DNA of 64,000 nt from NCBI GenBank assembly GCA_030528355.1, contig JAUMZA010000004.1, forward strand, positions 1-64,000, given 5' to 3'. Below are positions 35,457 through 44,066 of this stretch, piece by piece. The DNA is from Candidatus Saccharimonadota bacterium. GTDB lineage: Bacteria; Patescibacteriota; Saccharimonadia; Saccharimonadales; Saccharimonadaceae. The position numbers and the translations under genes are program-made. Position 1 is the first letter of the stretch. Each line of letters begins with the position of its first letter. The notes under the pieces were generated by a model that was not told where the DNA came from, made no database searches, and saw only the letters and a program-made list of their open reading frames with translations.

Positions 35457-36044
35457 ATGCTACTAAAAACATCTCAACTACGGAACCTCCCTGTTATGAG
35501 CCTACAGACGGGCGAAGAGATTGCTCGTACAGCACAGCTGTTGATATCGCCAGACACGCTCAAAATCGCAGGGTTCGAGCTATCTGGCAAGCATCTAACC
35601 GCAGTGCCAAGTTTTTTACGCATCGAAGATATCCGTGAGCTGAGCAATATCGGCTTCATTGTTGATTCAAGCGATGAATTTATTGAGCTTGATGATGTAA
35701 TTGCAATTAGAGATATCTACGATCTTCAGTTCCAGCTTGATGGCATGCGCGTAACCGATACATACGGCAAAAAGATTGGTAAAGTGTACGATTCTATCTT
35801 TGCCACCGAAAGCTTTACGATCGAACAGCTCTGTGTCAGTCGCCCACTGTTTCAAAGTTTTGATGACACCGAACTGCTCATTCATAAACGTCAAATTGTT
35901 GAGATTAATCGTGATACGATTATTGTTCGCACTCCGACCATACGCGCCAACGATACTCGCACGCAACGTACTGAACCGGCTGTACTATTCCGCAACCCCC
36001 ACCCACAGCCAGAAACCATCTCGCAAGATAGTCACTCTTCGTAA
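35457..36044 (+). CDS. PRC-barrel domain protein
   Basis: This 195-residue protein carries two PRC-barrel-like units: an N-terminal one (LRNLPVMSLQTGEEIARTAQ, with LEIDD-type strands) and a second around FQLDGMRVTDTYGKKIGKVYD. The C-terminal 30 residues are polar and likely disordered. A -10 TATACT (35445-35450) lies 6 bases before the ATG, so the gene has its own leaderless promoter although it follows the pilus operon by only 25 bases. Function unknown; PRC-barrels often bind RNA or membrane-associated partners. It ends with a 13-base convergent overlap with recX. Confidence 0.85.
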   Translation: MLLKTSQLRNLPVMSLQTGEEIARTAQLLISPDTLKIAGFELSGKHLTAVPSFLRIEDIRELSNIGFIVDSSDEFIELDDVIAIRDIYDLQFQLDGMRVTDTYGKKIGKVYDSIFATESFTIEQLCVSRPLFQSFDDTELLIHKRQIVEINRDTIIVRTPTIRANDTRTQRTEPAVLFRNPHPQPETISQDSHSS

Positions 36045-36694
36045 ATCGTTTCTGCAGATAACTGCCTGCTAATATCATCGTACCGAAAACCTTGGCGTAA
36101 TAAATAGGCGATCAGCTTTTGTGTATCCGGATAACGATGCCGTTTTTTAGCAATCATTTTTGCCAATTCATCCACATCCCGACGTGATGACTCGCCTAGC
36201 ACCAGCTCAATCACCCCAGGGCTCACCCCTTTTGCTCGCAGCTCGCCCACTAGCGTACGACGACTTATGCCCGTACGCACCTTGCGACCCTCGACCCACC
36301 AACGGGCAAATCGCTCATCATCAATATAGCCTTTATCTTGCAGCCGCAGCAGCACTCGCTGAGTGAGACCGGCACTCACGCCCGGCCGCTGCACCAGTTC
36401 ACCCGTTCGCTGATTTTTTACCATGCGTGGCAAGGTTTTTTTGTATAAATAATCTCGCACTTCTTTTTCGGAATGTGGCCGTGCCAGACAATAGTCAATC
36501 GCACGTGTATAGAGTTTACCAAATTGGCTCTCTTGCTCGAGCATCACCAGCTCACTTTCGCTATATTCCTGACCAACTTTTATGCCTAGCTCGCCCACCT
36601 GCAACACATCAAGGCTGAACCGATACACACCGTCAACGCTTACATTGACACGGTTTTTATTTTTTGCCTGCAGCGAAATGGCGGTAATTTTCAT
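36032..36694 (-). CDS. recX: Regulatory protein RecX
   Basis: This 220-residue protein has the helical repeats of RecX: AIDYCLARPHSEKEVRDYLY, then LLRLQDKGYIDDERFARWWV (the most conserved RecX block), then LRAKGVSPGVIELVLGE and a C-terminal repeat. RecX caps and modulates RecA filaments. It lies downstream of recA on the same strand, the usual order. Confidence 0.95.
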   Translation of the reverse strand: MKITAISLQAKNKNRVNVSVDGVYRFSLDVLQVGELGIKVGQEYSESELVMLEQESQFGKLYTRAIDYCLARPHSEKEVRDYLYKKTLPRMVKNQRTGELVQRPGVSAGLTQRVLLRLQDKGYIDDERFARWWVEGRKVRTGISRRTLVGELRAKGVSPGVIELVLGESSRRDVDELAKMIAKKRHRYPDTQKLIAYLLRQGFRYDDISRQLSAETIYEE

Positions 36695-36755
36695 ACCGCC
36701 ACTCCTTTTACATAATTTACCACCCCAGTCTGCATACGCACCACGCCAAGCTCTG

Positions 36756-37799
36756 CTATGCGTCCGTTGACTTCACCTTTTCGCGCACCTTAGCATCGAT
36801 TTCTGCCAAAAGTTCTGGATTCTGCTTCAACATGTCTTTAGTTTTATCACGGCCCTGGCCAATGGTTTCGTCATTATATTTGTAAAACGCACCCGCCTTG
36901 CCAACAATACCGTGCTGCACCGCCAAGTCAAGAATGTCGCCCGTCTTGCTGATACCTTCGTTGTACATAATGTCAAACTCAGCAATCCTAAACGGCGGTG
37001 CAATCTTGTTCTTCACCACCTTTACTTTGGTGCGGTTGCCAATAATATCCTCGCCTACCTTAATTTGGCTAATGCGGCGGATATCCATACGCACACTAGC
37101 ATAAAACTTCAGTGCGTTACCACCAGTCGTCGTTTCTGGGTTACCAAACATCACGCCAATCTTCATGCGGATTTGGTTAATAAAGATCACGGTTGCTTTT
37201 GATTTGTTGATGATGCCAGTAAGCTTCCGTAGGGCCTGGCTCATCAAGCGGGCCTGCAAGCCCATGTGTGAATCACCCATGTCGCCGTCAATTTCGGCCT
37301 GCGGGGTTAATGCCGCCACCGAGTCAACCACAATCAAATCAACCGCATTACTACGCACCAAGGTTTCACAAATTTCGAGTGCCTGCTCACCGTTATCCGG
37401 CTGCGCTACCAATAGGTTTTCAGTATCAACGCCTAGTTTTTTCGCATATGATGGATCAAGTGCGTGCTCGGCATCAATAAACGCTGCCGTGCCACCCTGC
37501 TTTTGGATTTCGGCAATGGCGTGCAGTGTCAGCGTGGTTTTGCCGCTTGATTCTGGGCCATAAATTTCAATAATACGCCCCTTTGGATAGCCGCCACCCA
37601 GTGCCAAATCAAGACTCAACGCACCACTTGGCAAAAGTTCCACATCAACTTTTTTGGCTTCACCCAGTTTCATAATTGAGCCATCACCAAATTGCTTGGT
37701 GATTTGCTCCATCGCAAGACTCAGCGCCTTCGACTTACCATCATCCATCTTACCGGTTGTTTCTTTTGCTGCCACCTCTTGCTGTGATTTTTTCGCCAC
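36756..37799 (-). CDS. recA: Recombinase RecA
   Basis: This 347-residue RecA has Walker [11 protein letters not shown] (about residues 81-90), [18 protein letters not shown], loop L1 with [15 protein letters not shown], and loop L2 after [20 protein letters not shown]. The start is GTG at 37799, with a perfect AGGAGGGA ribosome site. It performs strand exchange in repair and in transformation; ComEC and type IV pili in the same window make natural competence plausible. No LexA-like gene or obvious SOS box was noticed upstream. Confidence 0.98.
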   Translation of the reverse strand: MAKKSQQEVAAKETTGKMDDGKSKALSLAMEQITKQFGDGSIMKLGEAKKVDVELLPSGALSLDLALGGGYPKGRIIEIYGPESSGKTTLTLHAIAEIQKQGGTAAFIDAEHALDPSYAKKLGVDTENLLVAQPDNGEQALEICETLVRSNAVDLIVVDSVAALTPQAEIDGDMGDSHMGLQARLMSQALRKLTGIINKSKATVIFINQIRMKIGVMFGNPETTTGGNALKFYASVRMDIRRISQIKVGEDIIGNRTKVKVVKNKIAPPFRIAEFDIMYNEGISKTGDILDLAVQHGIVGKAGAFYKYNDETIGQGRDKTKDMLKQNPELLAEIDAKVREKVKSTDA

Positions 37800-37865
37800 G
37801 CTTCCCTCCTGATTACTTTTCTTTATTATACGAAATTACCCAGTAATTTGCTATAATAGAAATAT

Positions 37866-38312
37866 ATGAAACGACACGCAGGTTTTACGGTGATAGAACT
37901 CCTTGTCACAATTGTGATACTATTTACCGCTAGTGCTCTATTTTTAAGCCAAAAAAATCGGCTTGAAGCTTCAGCACTCGATGATCGCCGCAAGGTTGAT
38001 ATCAACACTCTTCATCATAACCTTGAAAAGGTCTACTACGCCACTCATAAGGCTTATCCACGAGAACTCAACGAAAACACACTACCTGCCGTGCATCCGG
38101 ACACCTTCAAGGATCCATCCGGTATCCTTATTAATCAACAAAAGGTTTCGCCACTAGGCATTAAAACAGGCGAATCCGACTACCGCTACGAAGCCAAAGG
38201 TTGCGACCAACAAACCGGTAAATGCACCAGCTACATCCTCCATACAAACCTCTCACTCGAAGCCGATTACACCAAGCATTCCACTCACGGCAATCAATCA
38301 CACAAAAAATAG
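37866..38312 (+). CDS. Type IV prepilin-like protein (second)
   Basis: The 148-residue protein has the leader MKRHAG, cleaved before FTVIELLVTIVILFTASAL, with the Glu at +5 and the hydrophobic pilin helix. The head has one cysteine pair (GCDQQTGKC) and a Lys/His-rich tail. A -10 TATAAT (37852-37857) lies 8 bases before the ATG with no ribosome site, in contrast to the strongly initiated prepilin at 231. It is divergent from recA. A minor pilin is likely. Cysteine-bridged heads in minor pilins are known from DNA-binding and adhesion pilins. Confidence 0.88.
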   Translation: MKRHAGFTVIELLVTIVILFTASALFLSQKNRLEASALDDRRKVDINTLHHNLEKVYYATHKAYPRELNENTLPAVHPDTFKDPSGILINQQKVSPLGIKTGESDYRYEAKGCDQQTGKCTSYILHTNLSLEADYTKHSTHGNQSHKK

Positions 38313-38336
38313 CAGTCCGTCCGTTGCTATTTTCCT
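38308..38336 (+). terminator. Terminator overlapping the prepilin stop codon
   Basis: AATAGCA (38308-38314) pairs with TGCTATT (38325-38331), followed by TTCC. The first arm contains the TAG stop. Confidence 0.55.
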
Positions 38337-38351
38337 ATTTATAGTTAATGG

Positions 38352-39173
38352 CTAATCGTCACCTACCGGACGACCGTTCTTAAATGCCTCAACCGCATTA
38401 TTCAGTACCGCCACTTGCTCTTTTGGTCGTGCCACATAGTAAAATCGATAGGTTGTTTCATCACCCTCAGTACTTAGTCGAATTGAACCGTAGTTAAACA
38501 TCGCCTGCATAATACCATTCTGGCGAAAGCTTACATCTTCGATACTGCCAAGGCTCACCGTCTGCTCGTGCCGAGAAAATAAGCTGTGCTGAATCTCTTG
38601 AATCACACTCTCGTTTGTTAAAAAGAATTGGTTTCGCAAATACACCCACACCGCAATATACGAAAACAACCCAACTAGCAAACATACTGGCAAAATACAT
38701 AACGCCATCACCCCAAAGCTTGGCAAGGCACCTTCAGCAGATTCTGCCAGAATCATTGGATAAATAGCCAAGAGCGATAGCAATAAAATAACAATTAGCA
38801 TACCGGTGCCGATAGGAATAAATAACCCAATTGGGTGCCGTTGGATATTTAGTAGCACATATTCGCCCTCGGAAAGATTGAGATATGGATATTCTTGGGC
38901 TGAACGCTCGTGTTTCTGCTGCAGCTCGGGGCTAATGGTTCGCTTTGGCGGTTCAATTTCACGCACAGCATGCACGATACTTGGTTCGTTTGCATATTGT
39001 GCTCGCAGTTGCGGATCGAAGTTATGTCCAGCTAGTTCGTTTGGCTGTGCGGTAACATGCGAAATAGTCGGCTGCACTTCTGGCGTGACTACCGGTGGTG
39101 TTGCACTACCCGAACGTGGCGGCTCAGGCGGTAGTGGCGGCTGTGGTGGCAAAGAAGGTTGTTGTGGATTCAT
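38352..39173 (-). CDS. Membrane protein with bacterial PH-like domain
   Basis: This 273-residue protein has a Pro-rich, likely disordered N-terminus (about 1-95), two membrane helices (GLFIPIGTGMLIVILLLSLL and LCILPVCLLVGLFSYIAVWV) and a C-terminal bPH2-type domain (residues about 180-262: LRNQFFLTNESVIQEI, then SLGSIEDVSFRQNGIMQ). This domain order is typical of YdbS/YdbT-like proteins. The role is unknown. It is encoded 22 bases after ruvB on the same strand, so possibly co-transcribed with it. Confidence 0.85.
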   Translation of the reverse strand: MNPQQPSLPPQPPLPPEPPRSGSATPPVVTPEVQPTISHVTAQPNELAGHNFDPQLRAQYANEPSIVHAVREIEPPKRTISPELQQKHERSAQEYPYLNLSEGEYVLLNIQRHPIGLFIPIGTGMLIVILLLSLLAIYPMILAESAEGALPSFGVMALCILPVCLLVGLFSYIAVWVYLRNQFFLTNESVIQEIQHSLFSRHEQTVSLGSIEDVSFRQNGIMQAMFNYGSIRLSTEGDETTYRFYYVARPKEQVAVLNNAVEAFKNGRPVGDD

Positions 39174-39195
39174 ATCTTTTAGTATAGCAAACTCC

Positions 39196-40197
39196 TTACA
39201 AAAGCTCTAGGTGACGGCGAGCACGCAAAGTAACCCGACGACCACGTGGCGTGCGTTCAATAAAGCCAATTTGCAGCAAATATGGTTCATAAAAATCTTC
39301 AATCGTAGTAGCTTCATCGCCAGTTAGGGCGGCGATTGTCGTAAGTCCAACTGGACTATCACCGTACGCCTCAATCATGCTGGTGAGCAAATGTCGGTCA
39401 GCTGGGTCAAGCCCTAGCTCATCAACCTCAAGCATCTCTAACGCCCGAGTGGTGGTCGGCACGTCAATAATCCCATCACCATTCACATCCGCATAGTCAC
39501 GCACTCGCTTTAATAAGCGATTCGCAATACGCGGCGTTAACCGAGCCCTAGTCGAAAGCATATCGGCCGACGCATCATGTATTTCGCTCTGCAAAATTGA
39601 AGCCGCTCGCTTAATAATCGCACTCACTTGGGCTGGCGTATAAAACTCCAACCGATGCACGATTCCAAACCTATCACGCAGCGGTGCCGCCAAGCTACCG
39701 GTGCGGGTGGTTGCACCAATTACCGTAAACTTTGGCAAATCAAGCCGCACACTGCGTGCTGCCGGACCTTTGCCAATCACAATATCAAGCTTGTAGTCTT
39801 CCATGGCACTATAGAGCACCTCTTCAACCGCCCGACTTAAGCGGTGTATCTCATCAATAAATAAAATATCACCATCCTGTAGATTAGTGAGGATACTTGC
39901 CAAATCACCTGCACGTTCAATTGCCGGGCCAGCCGTTACTCGTAAATTTGTCCCCATCTCATGGGCAATCACGCTCGCCATTGTGGTCTTGCCTAAACCT
40001 GGCGGCCCATACAGCAACACATGATCAATTGGCTCGCCACGCTTTTTAGCTGCCGCAATCGCAAGTTGCAAATTCCTCTTCAGTCGATCCTGGCCAATAT
40101 ATTCTGCAAACGACTGCGGACGTAAACTCACCTCAATTACCTGCTCTTCGGTGTCGTCTGTATGCGTACTCGTATCCACAATGCGTTCAATGGCCAT
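39196..40197 (-). CDS. ruvB: Holliday junction branch migration helicase RuvB
   Basis: The 333-residue AAA+ motor has the opening [20 protein letters not shown], Walker [14 protein letters not shown], Walker [12 protein letters not shown], sensor 1 [11 protein letters not shown] and the RuvB C-terminal winged helix. It is separated from ruvA by a small gene on the other strand, so it needs its own promoter; a -10-like element (TATAAT, minus strand, about 40201-40206) lies directly before the ATG. Confidence 0.97.
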   Translation of the reverse strand: MAIERIVDTSTHTDDTEEQVIEVSLRPQSFAEYIGQDRLKRNLQLAIAAAKKRGEPIDHVLLYGPPGLGKTTMASVIAHEMGTNLRVTAGPAIERAGDLASILTNLQDGDILFIDEIHRLSRAVEEVLYSAMEDYKLDIVIGKGPAARSVRLDLPKFTVIGATTRTGSLAAPLRDRFGIVHRLEFYTPAQVSAIIKRAASILQSEIHDASADMLSTRARLTPRIANRLLKRVRDYADVNGDGIIDVPTTTRALEMLEVDELGLDPADRHLLTSMIEAYGDSPVGLTTIAALTGDEATTIEDFYEPYLLQIGFIERTPRGRRVTLRARRHLELL

Positions 40198-40331
40198 TAC
40201 TCTATTATACCATCACCCGCCGCCTATCGATACCTTACCATAAGCTATTGCTTTTTATTAAAAAATCATGTATAATAAAGGATGGGGAATTACCCAGCTT
40301 GTACCTACTACAGAAAGGACAGGTGATACCA

Positions 40332-40616
40332 ATGATCACCGGCCAAACATTCTATCGAGAACCCCATATTTCGGGTCATCCTGCAGAAGATGGAGTGTTT
40401 CATCAAGCACAAAAAGCAGAGATTACTCTTGTGCGTCACGGTGTTAGCATGCATGCTGCCGGTCAACTCACCTTTGGAGTCTTATGCTCCGGTAGAGTGC
40501 CCGACGACAACTATATAGCAGCTAGAATTCCAACCCCTTGCCAAGAGCGATATCGTGTATTTATTGATGCATACGTAAGCTACAAGCAATGGATTCGGTC
40601 TGCCACTGCAGCCTAA
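40332..40616 (+). CDS. Hypothetical small protein between ruvB and ruvA
   Basis: This 94-residue protein has no recognised family. It has no signal peptide or membrane helix; features are an aromatic/His-rich N-terminus and a central segment ITLVRHGVSMHAAGQLTFGV. The ATG at 40332 was chosen because an AGAAAGGACAGG purine stretch lies upstream and because the TATAAT box at about 40272 leaves a leader of about 50 bases. It has its own promoter and a strong terminator, so it is likely expressed as a single-gene unit. Alternative start at 40248 would overlap the -10. Confidence 0.6.
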   Translation: MITGQTFYREPHISGHPAEDGVFHQAQKAEITLVRHGVSMHAAGQLTFGVLCSGRVPDDNYIAARIPTPCQERYRVFIDAYVSYKQWIRSATAA

Positions 40617-40621
40617 CCCCT

Positions 40622-40648
40622 AGCCCAGGCATACCCTGGGCTTTTTTC
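40622..40648 (+). terminator. Terminator after the small gene
   Basis: An 8-bp stem AGCCCAGG/CCTGGGCT (40622-40629 with 40635-40642) with a 5-base loop is followed by a run of T. Confidence 0.9.
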
Positions 40649-41224
40649 TTATCCCTTGAGTGCTTGCGTAACCCGTGCGGCAGTTGGCAGAGTTGGATCC
40701 ACCCCTTCAAGTGCCTTAGTTGCATCTGCCAAAGTATAACCCAACGCCATCAAGGCCTCTAGTGCTTCATCAGCTGCCACTGGCATTTCAGCAGCCGACT
40801 CAGCCGGCCGACCGTAGCGAGTTGGCACACCTACCTTATCACGCAAATCAACCACCACTCGCTCGGCGGTTTTCTTACCCACGCCAGCTGCTTTTTGAAT
40901 AAATGCGGCGTCATCATTCGCAATGGCATTTCGCACCGTTTCCGCATCGCCCAAACCTAAAATTGCCAGAGCAGCTTTCGGGCCAACCCCCTGCACACCA
41001 ATCAGCAGCTCAAACAGTTTTTTTGCCGCCAGGCTACTAAAACCAAACAATTCCTCTGCCTGCTCTCGTACATGATGATAGGTGTATAATTTTACCTCTT
41101 GTTCAAGCGTAATAGATTCAAAATCACCCGCCGGTACCGCTACTTCATAGCCAATACCCTGCACATCAATAATAACTGCCGTATTAAACTTTTCGGCTAC
41201 CACCCCACGAACATGTGCAATCAT
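40649..41224 (-). CDS. ruvA: Holliday junction DNA helicase subunit RuvA
   Basis: This 191-residue protein has the N-terminal OB fold (MIAHVRGVVAEKF, then VQGIGYEV), the helix-hairpin-helix pair (LIGVQGVGPKAALAIL and AAGVGKKTAERVVVDL) and the C-terminal RuvB-binding helix bundle (ALMALGYTLADATKAL). It overlaps the stop of the penicillin-binding protein as ATGA, so ruvA is translated from the ruvC-PBP transcript. Confidence 0.97.
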   Translation of the reverse strand: MIAHVRGVVAEKFNTAVIIDVQGIGYEVAVPAGDFESITLEQEVKLYTYHHVREQAEELFGFSSLAAKKLFELLIGVQGVGPKAALAILGLGDAETVRNAIANDDAAFIQKAAGVGKKTAERVVVDLRDKVGVPTRYGRPAESAAEMPVAADEALEALMALGYTLADATKALEGVDPTLPTAARVTQALKG

Positions 41225-43530
41225 GCCCCACCTCCTGGTGCTGGTATTGGTCGAGGTGGACGTGGCAGACGAGGCGGGGTACTGCCTGAATTACCACCCG
41301 TGCCCGGCTGCACAACTGTATCATCTTCTGGATCAGTAGGCGGATTTGTTGGGTCGGTAGGTTGCGTAGTGGTGTTATCGTCACTTGATGAGTCGCCTCG
41401 GCCTGATGGATTTTGCCGTGGGGTTGTGCGCGGTGTCGGGGTAGTTTCGGTTTCATCATCTGGCTTAGCAGCCTCCTTCTCCTTGTCTTCCTCGGTAGTC
41501 TTTACTTCGCAGCCAACTGATGGTAGTGCTGATGATAAAAAGAGCTCTTTGTAGGTGTTCTCACCACTGCGACTTGCAAGCATACCGTTGCCTTTACACG
41601 CATCACGCTCAACTACTCCATCTGGGCGAGTAAACGGATCGCCCGATTGCGGTGCGGCAAATTTCTGCATCGAGGATCGCCAAATCGGACCCGCCAACGT
41701 CCCGCCACCACTTCGCATCGGCGTATTATCATTATTGCCAACCCATACGCCAATCGCCACGTCTGGTGTGTAGCCAATTGTCCAGGCATCACGCTGCTCA
41801 TCGGTAGTACCCGTCTTCACCGCCACCTTCTTGCCTGGCACCGTCAACGAACCCCCAAAAATGCCAGCCCGAGCAGCATTATCACTTAAAATGTGTGAAA
41901 TAAGATATGCTCCCTCTTTGCTAATAACCTGCACAGGCTTGTCGTTACCCAGCGCAATGCGCTCATCGAACTTACTTTTTACCTCCTCAACAAATCGCAA
42001 TGGAGCCTGGCTGCCCTCATTTGCAAAGCCAGCATAGGCGTGCGTCATATCAACCAATCGAGCCTCAGCAGCACCCAGTGCAAGCGACAAGCCATAATCC
42101 TTTGGGTCGCCCAGGGTAGTCACCCCCATACGCTTAGCTGCTGCGACAGATTTACCCACGCCCAAACGCTGCATCACTTTCACCGCCGGCACGTTCAACG
42201 ACCAGCTCAGGGCACGTCGCACCGTAACATCACCATTGTAATTACGCAACGCATTTTTTGGCTTATAGCCATTAAAGTCAGTCGGTGCATCCTCAAGAAT
42301 CGTTGCTGGATTCACTACTCCCTCCGCCAGTGCCTCTGCGTAATATAGCGGCTTAAAGCTACTGCCCGGTTGGCGCACAGCTGTTGTCATATTTACTTTA
42401 CCAAACTGCGGATCATTCCAATCATAGCTCCCAACCAAGGCTCGTACTGCACCAGTTTTTGGATCGAGCACAATTGCCCCGGCGTTACTGCCGCCATTTG
42501 CCCGAATACTTCGCATATTTGCAGCAACAATTGCCTGCAGCTCTCGCTGCATTGCAAGGTCAAGCGAGGTTTTGACCTGAAAGCCAGAACGAGCAATTTT
42601 TTCTTCATCGTGAATCTTACGCAGATCTGCCATCACCATCTCAACAAAATGCGGAGCCGGGCTTTCATCTTGTGGTGATTTACGTGGTGCATAGACAAGC
42701 TCTGTTGCAGCGGCCTGGGCTTGCTGCTCTTTCGTAATCATGCCATTTTCGACCATACGCTTTAGCACGGTCGCCTGGCGTTGCTTGGCATATTCAGGAT
42801 TACCGCTGACCGGCGAATATACGCTTGGGGCAGGCAGTACGCCAATTAGCATGGCACTTTCTGCCAAGGTTAAATCGGACGGGGTTTTATTAAAATATAC
42901 CTGAGCGGCATCAGCAATACCAAATGCATTTTCGCCGTAGTATACGGAATTAAGATACATCTCAAGAATTTCATCTTTAGTGTAGGTTCGCTCAATCGCA
43001 ATCGCAACCGATAATTCCTGATATTTACGCAAAAAACTTTTTTGGCTTGTTAGTAATGTATTTTTTGCCAACTGCTGGGTTAATGTAGAGCCGCCAAAAT
43101 TCTTGCCACGAGTAATCACATTAGCATACAGCGCCCCTACCATACTGGTTAGCGATACGCCGCTATGATTGTAAAAGTTTTTATCTTCACTAGCAAGCAA
43201 CGCCTTTTTGGTGTGCTCGCTAATATTTGCCAGTGGTACAAGTTCACGATGCTTGGCTCGCCCCATCTGATAAATCACTTCACCATTTTTATCTAGCAAT
43301 ACAATGCCAGTGTTATTGCGATTCATCAGCCGCTCTTTATCCGCAATATCACGGGCAAAGTAGATATAAGTTACCAGCGGAATAATCGCTAAAATCAGCA
43401 CAATTGGGCCAACAATAATGGCAATTTTTTGCCACCACGCAAGCTGCCTAAACCATAAAATATATTTATTCGTTGCAAACTTTGCCGAACGAAGATTGTT
43501 CTTTTTGGTATATTTACCAGTACGTCGCAT
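41221..43530 (-). CDS. Class A penicillin-binding protein (PBP1A-like, bifunctional)
   Basis: This 769-residue protein has a cytosolic basic N-terminus, one membrane helix (about 35-60), a GT51 glycosyltransferase domain (ASEDKNFYNHSGV, GGSTLTQQLAKN) and a transpeptidase domain (QPGSSFKP with the acyl-Ser, SWSLNVP, VAVKTGTTD). A Thr/Pro/Asp-rich tail of about 110 residues follows. It polymerises and cross-links peptidoglycan and would act on the amidated lipid II made by MurT/GatD. The ATG at 43530 has a -10 TATACT 7 bases upstream. It lies between ruvC and ruvA, an unusual insertion in that operon. Confidence 0.95.
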   Translation of the reverse strand: MRRTGKYTKKNNLRSAKFATNKYILWFRQLAWWQKIAIIVGPIVLILAIIPLVTYIYFARDIADKERLMNRNNTGIVLLDKNGEVIYQMGRAKHRELVPLANISEHTKKALLASEDKNFYNHSGVSLTSMVGALYANVITRGKNFGGSTLTQQLAKNTLLTSQKSFLRKYQELSVAIAIERTYTKDEILEMYLNSVYYGENAFGIADAAQVYFNKTPSDLTLAESAMLIGVLPAPSVYSPVSGNPEYAKQRQATVLKRMVENGMITKEQQAQAAATELVYAPRKSPQDESPAPHFVEMVMADLRKIHDEEKIARSGFQVKTSLDLAMQRELQAIVAANMRSIRANGGSNAGAIVLDPKTGAVRALVGSYDWNDPQFGKVNMTTAVRQPGSSFKPLYYAEALAEGVVNPATILEDAPTDFNGYKPKNALRNYNGDVTVRRALSWSLNVPAVKVMQRLGVGKSVAAAKRMGVTTLGDPKDYGLSLALGAAEARLVDMTHAYAGFANEGSQAPLRFVEEVKSKFDERIALGNDKPVQVISKEGAYLISHILSDNAARAGIFGGSLTVPGKKVAVKTGTTDEQRDAWTIGYTPDVAIGVWVGNNDNTPMRSGGGTLAGPIWRSSMQKFAAPQSGDPFTRPDGVVERDACKGNGMLASRSGENTYKELFLSSALPSVGCEVKTTEEDKEKEAAKPDDETETTPTPRTTPRQNPSGRGDSSSDDNTTTQPTDPTNPPTDPEDDTVVQPGTGGNSGSTPPRLPRPPRPIPAPGGGA

Positions 43531-43568
43531 TATATTTAGTATACCACTTTCGCCAACTGGCGGCAAAA

Positions 43569-44048
43569 TCACCCGTGCAGGCGAGCCATTGCCGCATGAG
43601 TGATAGCTGCCGCTAGTGCATCGGCACAGTCATCTGGCTTTGGTGCTTCACGCAAACCAAGATTAACGCGCACCATTTCTTGTACCTGTTTTTTATCTGC
43701 CTTGCCATAGCCAGTCAGCGTTTGTTTAATTTGTAGCGGCGTATATTCAGCGATAGGCACGCCAGCCTGCCTAGCTGCCAACATCACCACACCACGTGCG
43801 TGCGACACGCTTATTGCAGTGGTAACGTTGCGGGCAAAAAATAATTTTTCAATCGACATAACTGTCGGATGTGTTTCTGTAATAATCTCACACATTGCAT
43901 CGTAAATCTCCTCAAGCCGCTCTTCAAGTGGTGTATGGGCGGGCGTTCGCACCACGCCAGCCGTCACCATACGGTGCGACATACCGTTCGTATCAATCAC
44001 TCCAAACCCAAGAATGCCAGTACCCGGGTCGATGCCTAAAATTCTCAT
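43569..44048 (-). CDS. ruvC: Holliday junction resolvase RuvC
   Basis: The 159-residue nuclease has MRILGIDPGTGILGFGVID with catalytic Asp7, MSIEKLFFARN with the second acidic residue, and a C-terminal PDDCADALAAAITH carrying the last pair. A -10 TACAAT lies 6 bases before the ATG with no ribosome site, so leaderless. It resolves the junctions moved by RuvAB. Confidence 0.96.
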   Translation of the reverse strand: MRILGIDPGTGILGFGVIDTNGMSHRMVTAGVVRTPAHTPLEERLEEIYDAMCEIITETHPTVMSIEKLFFARNVTTAISVSHARGVVMLAARQAGVPIAEYTPLQIKQTLTGYGKADKKQVQEMVRVNLGLREAPKPDDCADALAAAITHAAMARLHG

Positions 44049-44066
44049 TATTCTATTGTAGCACTA

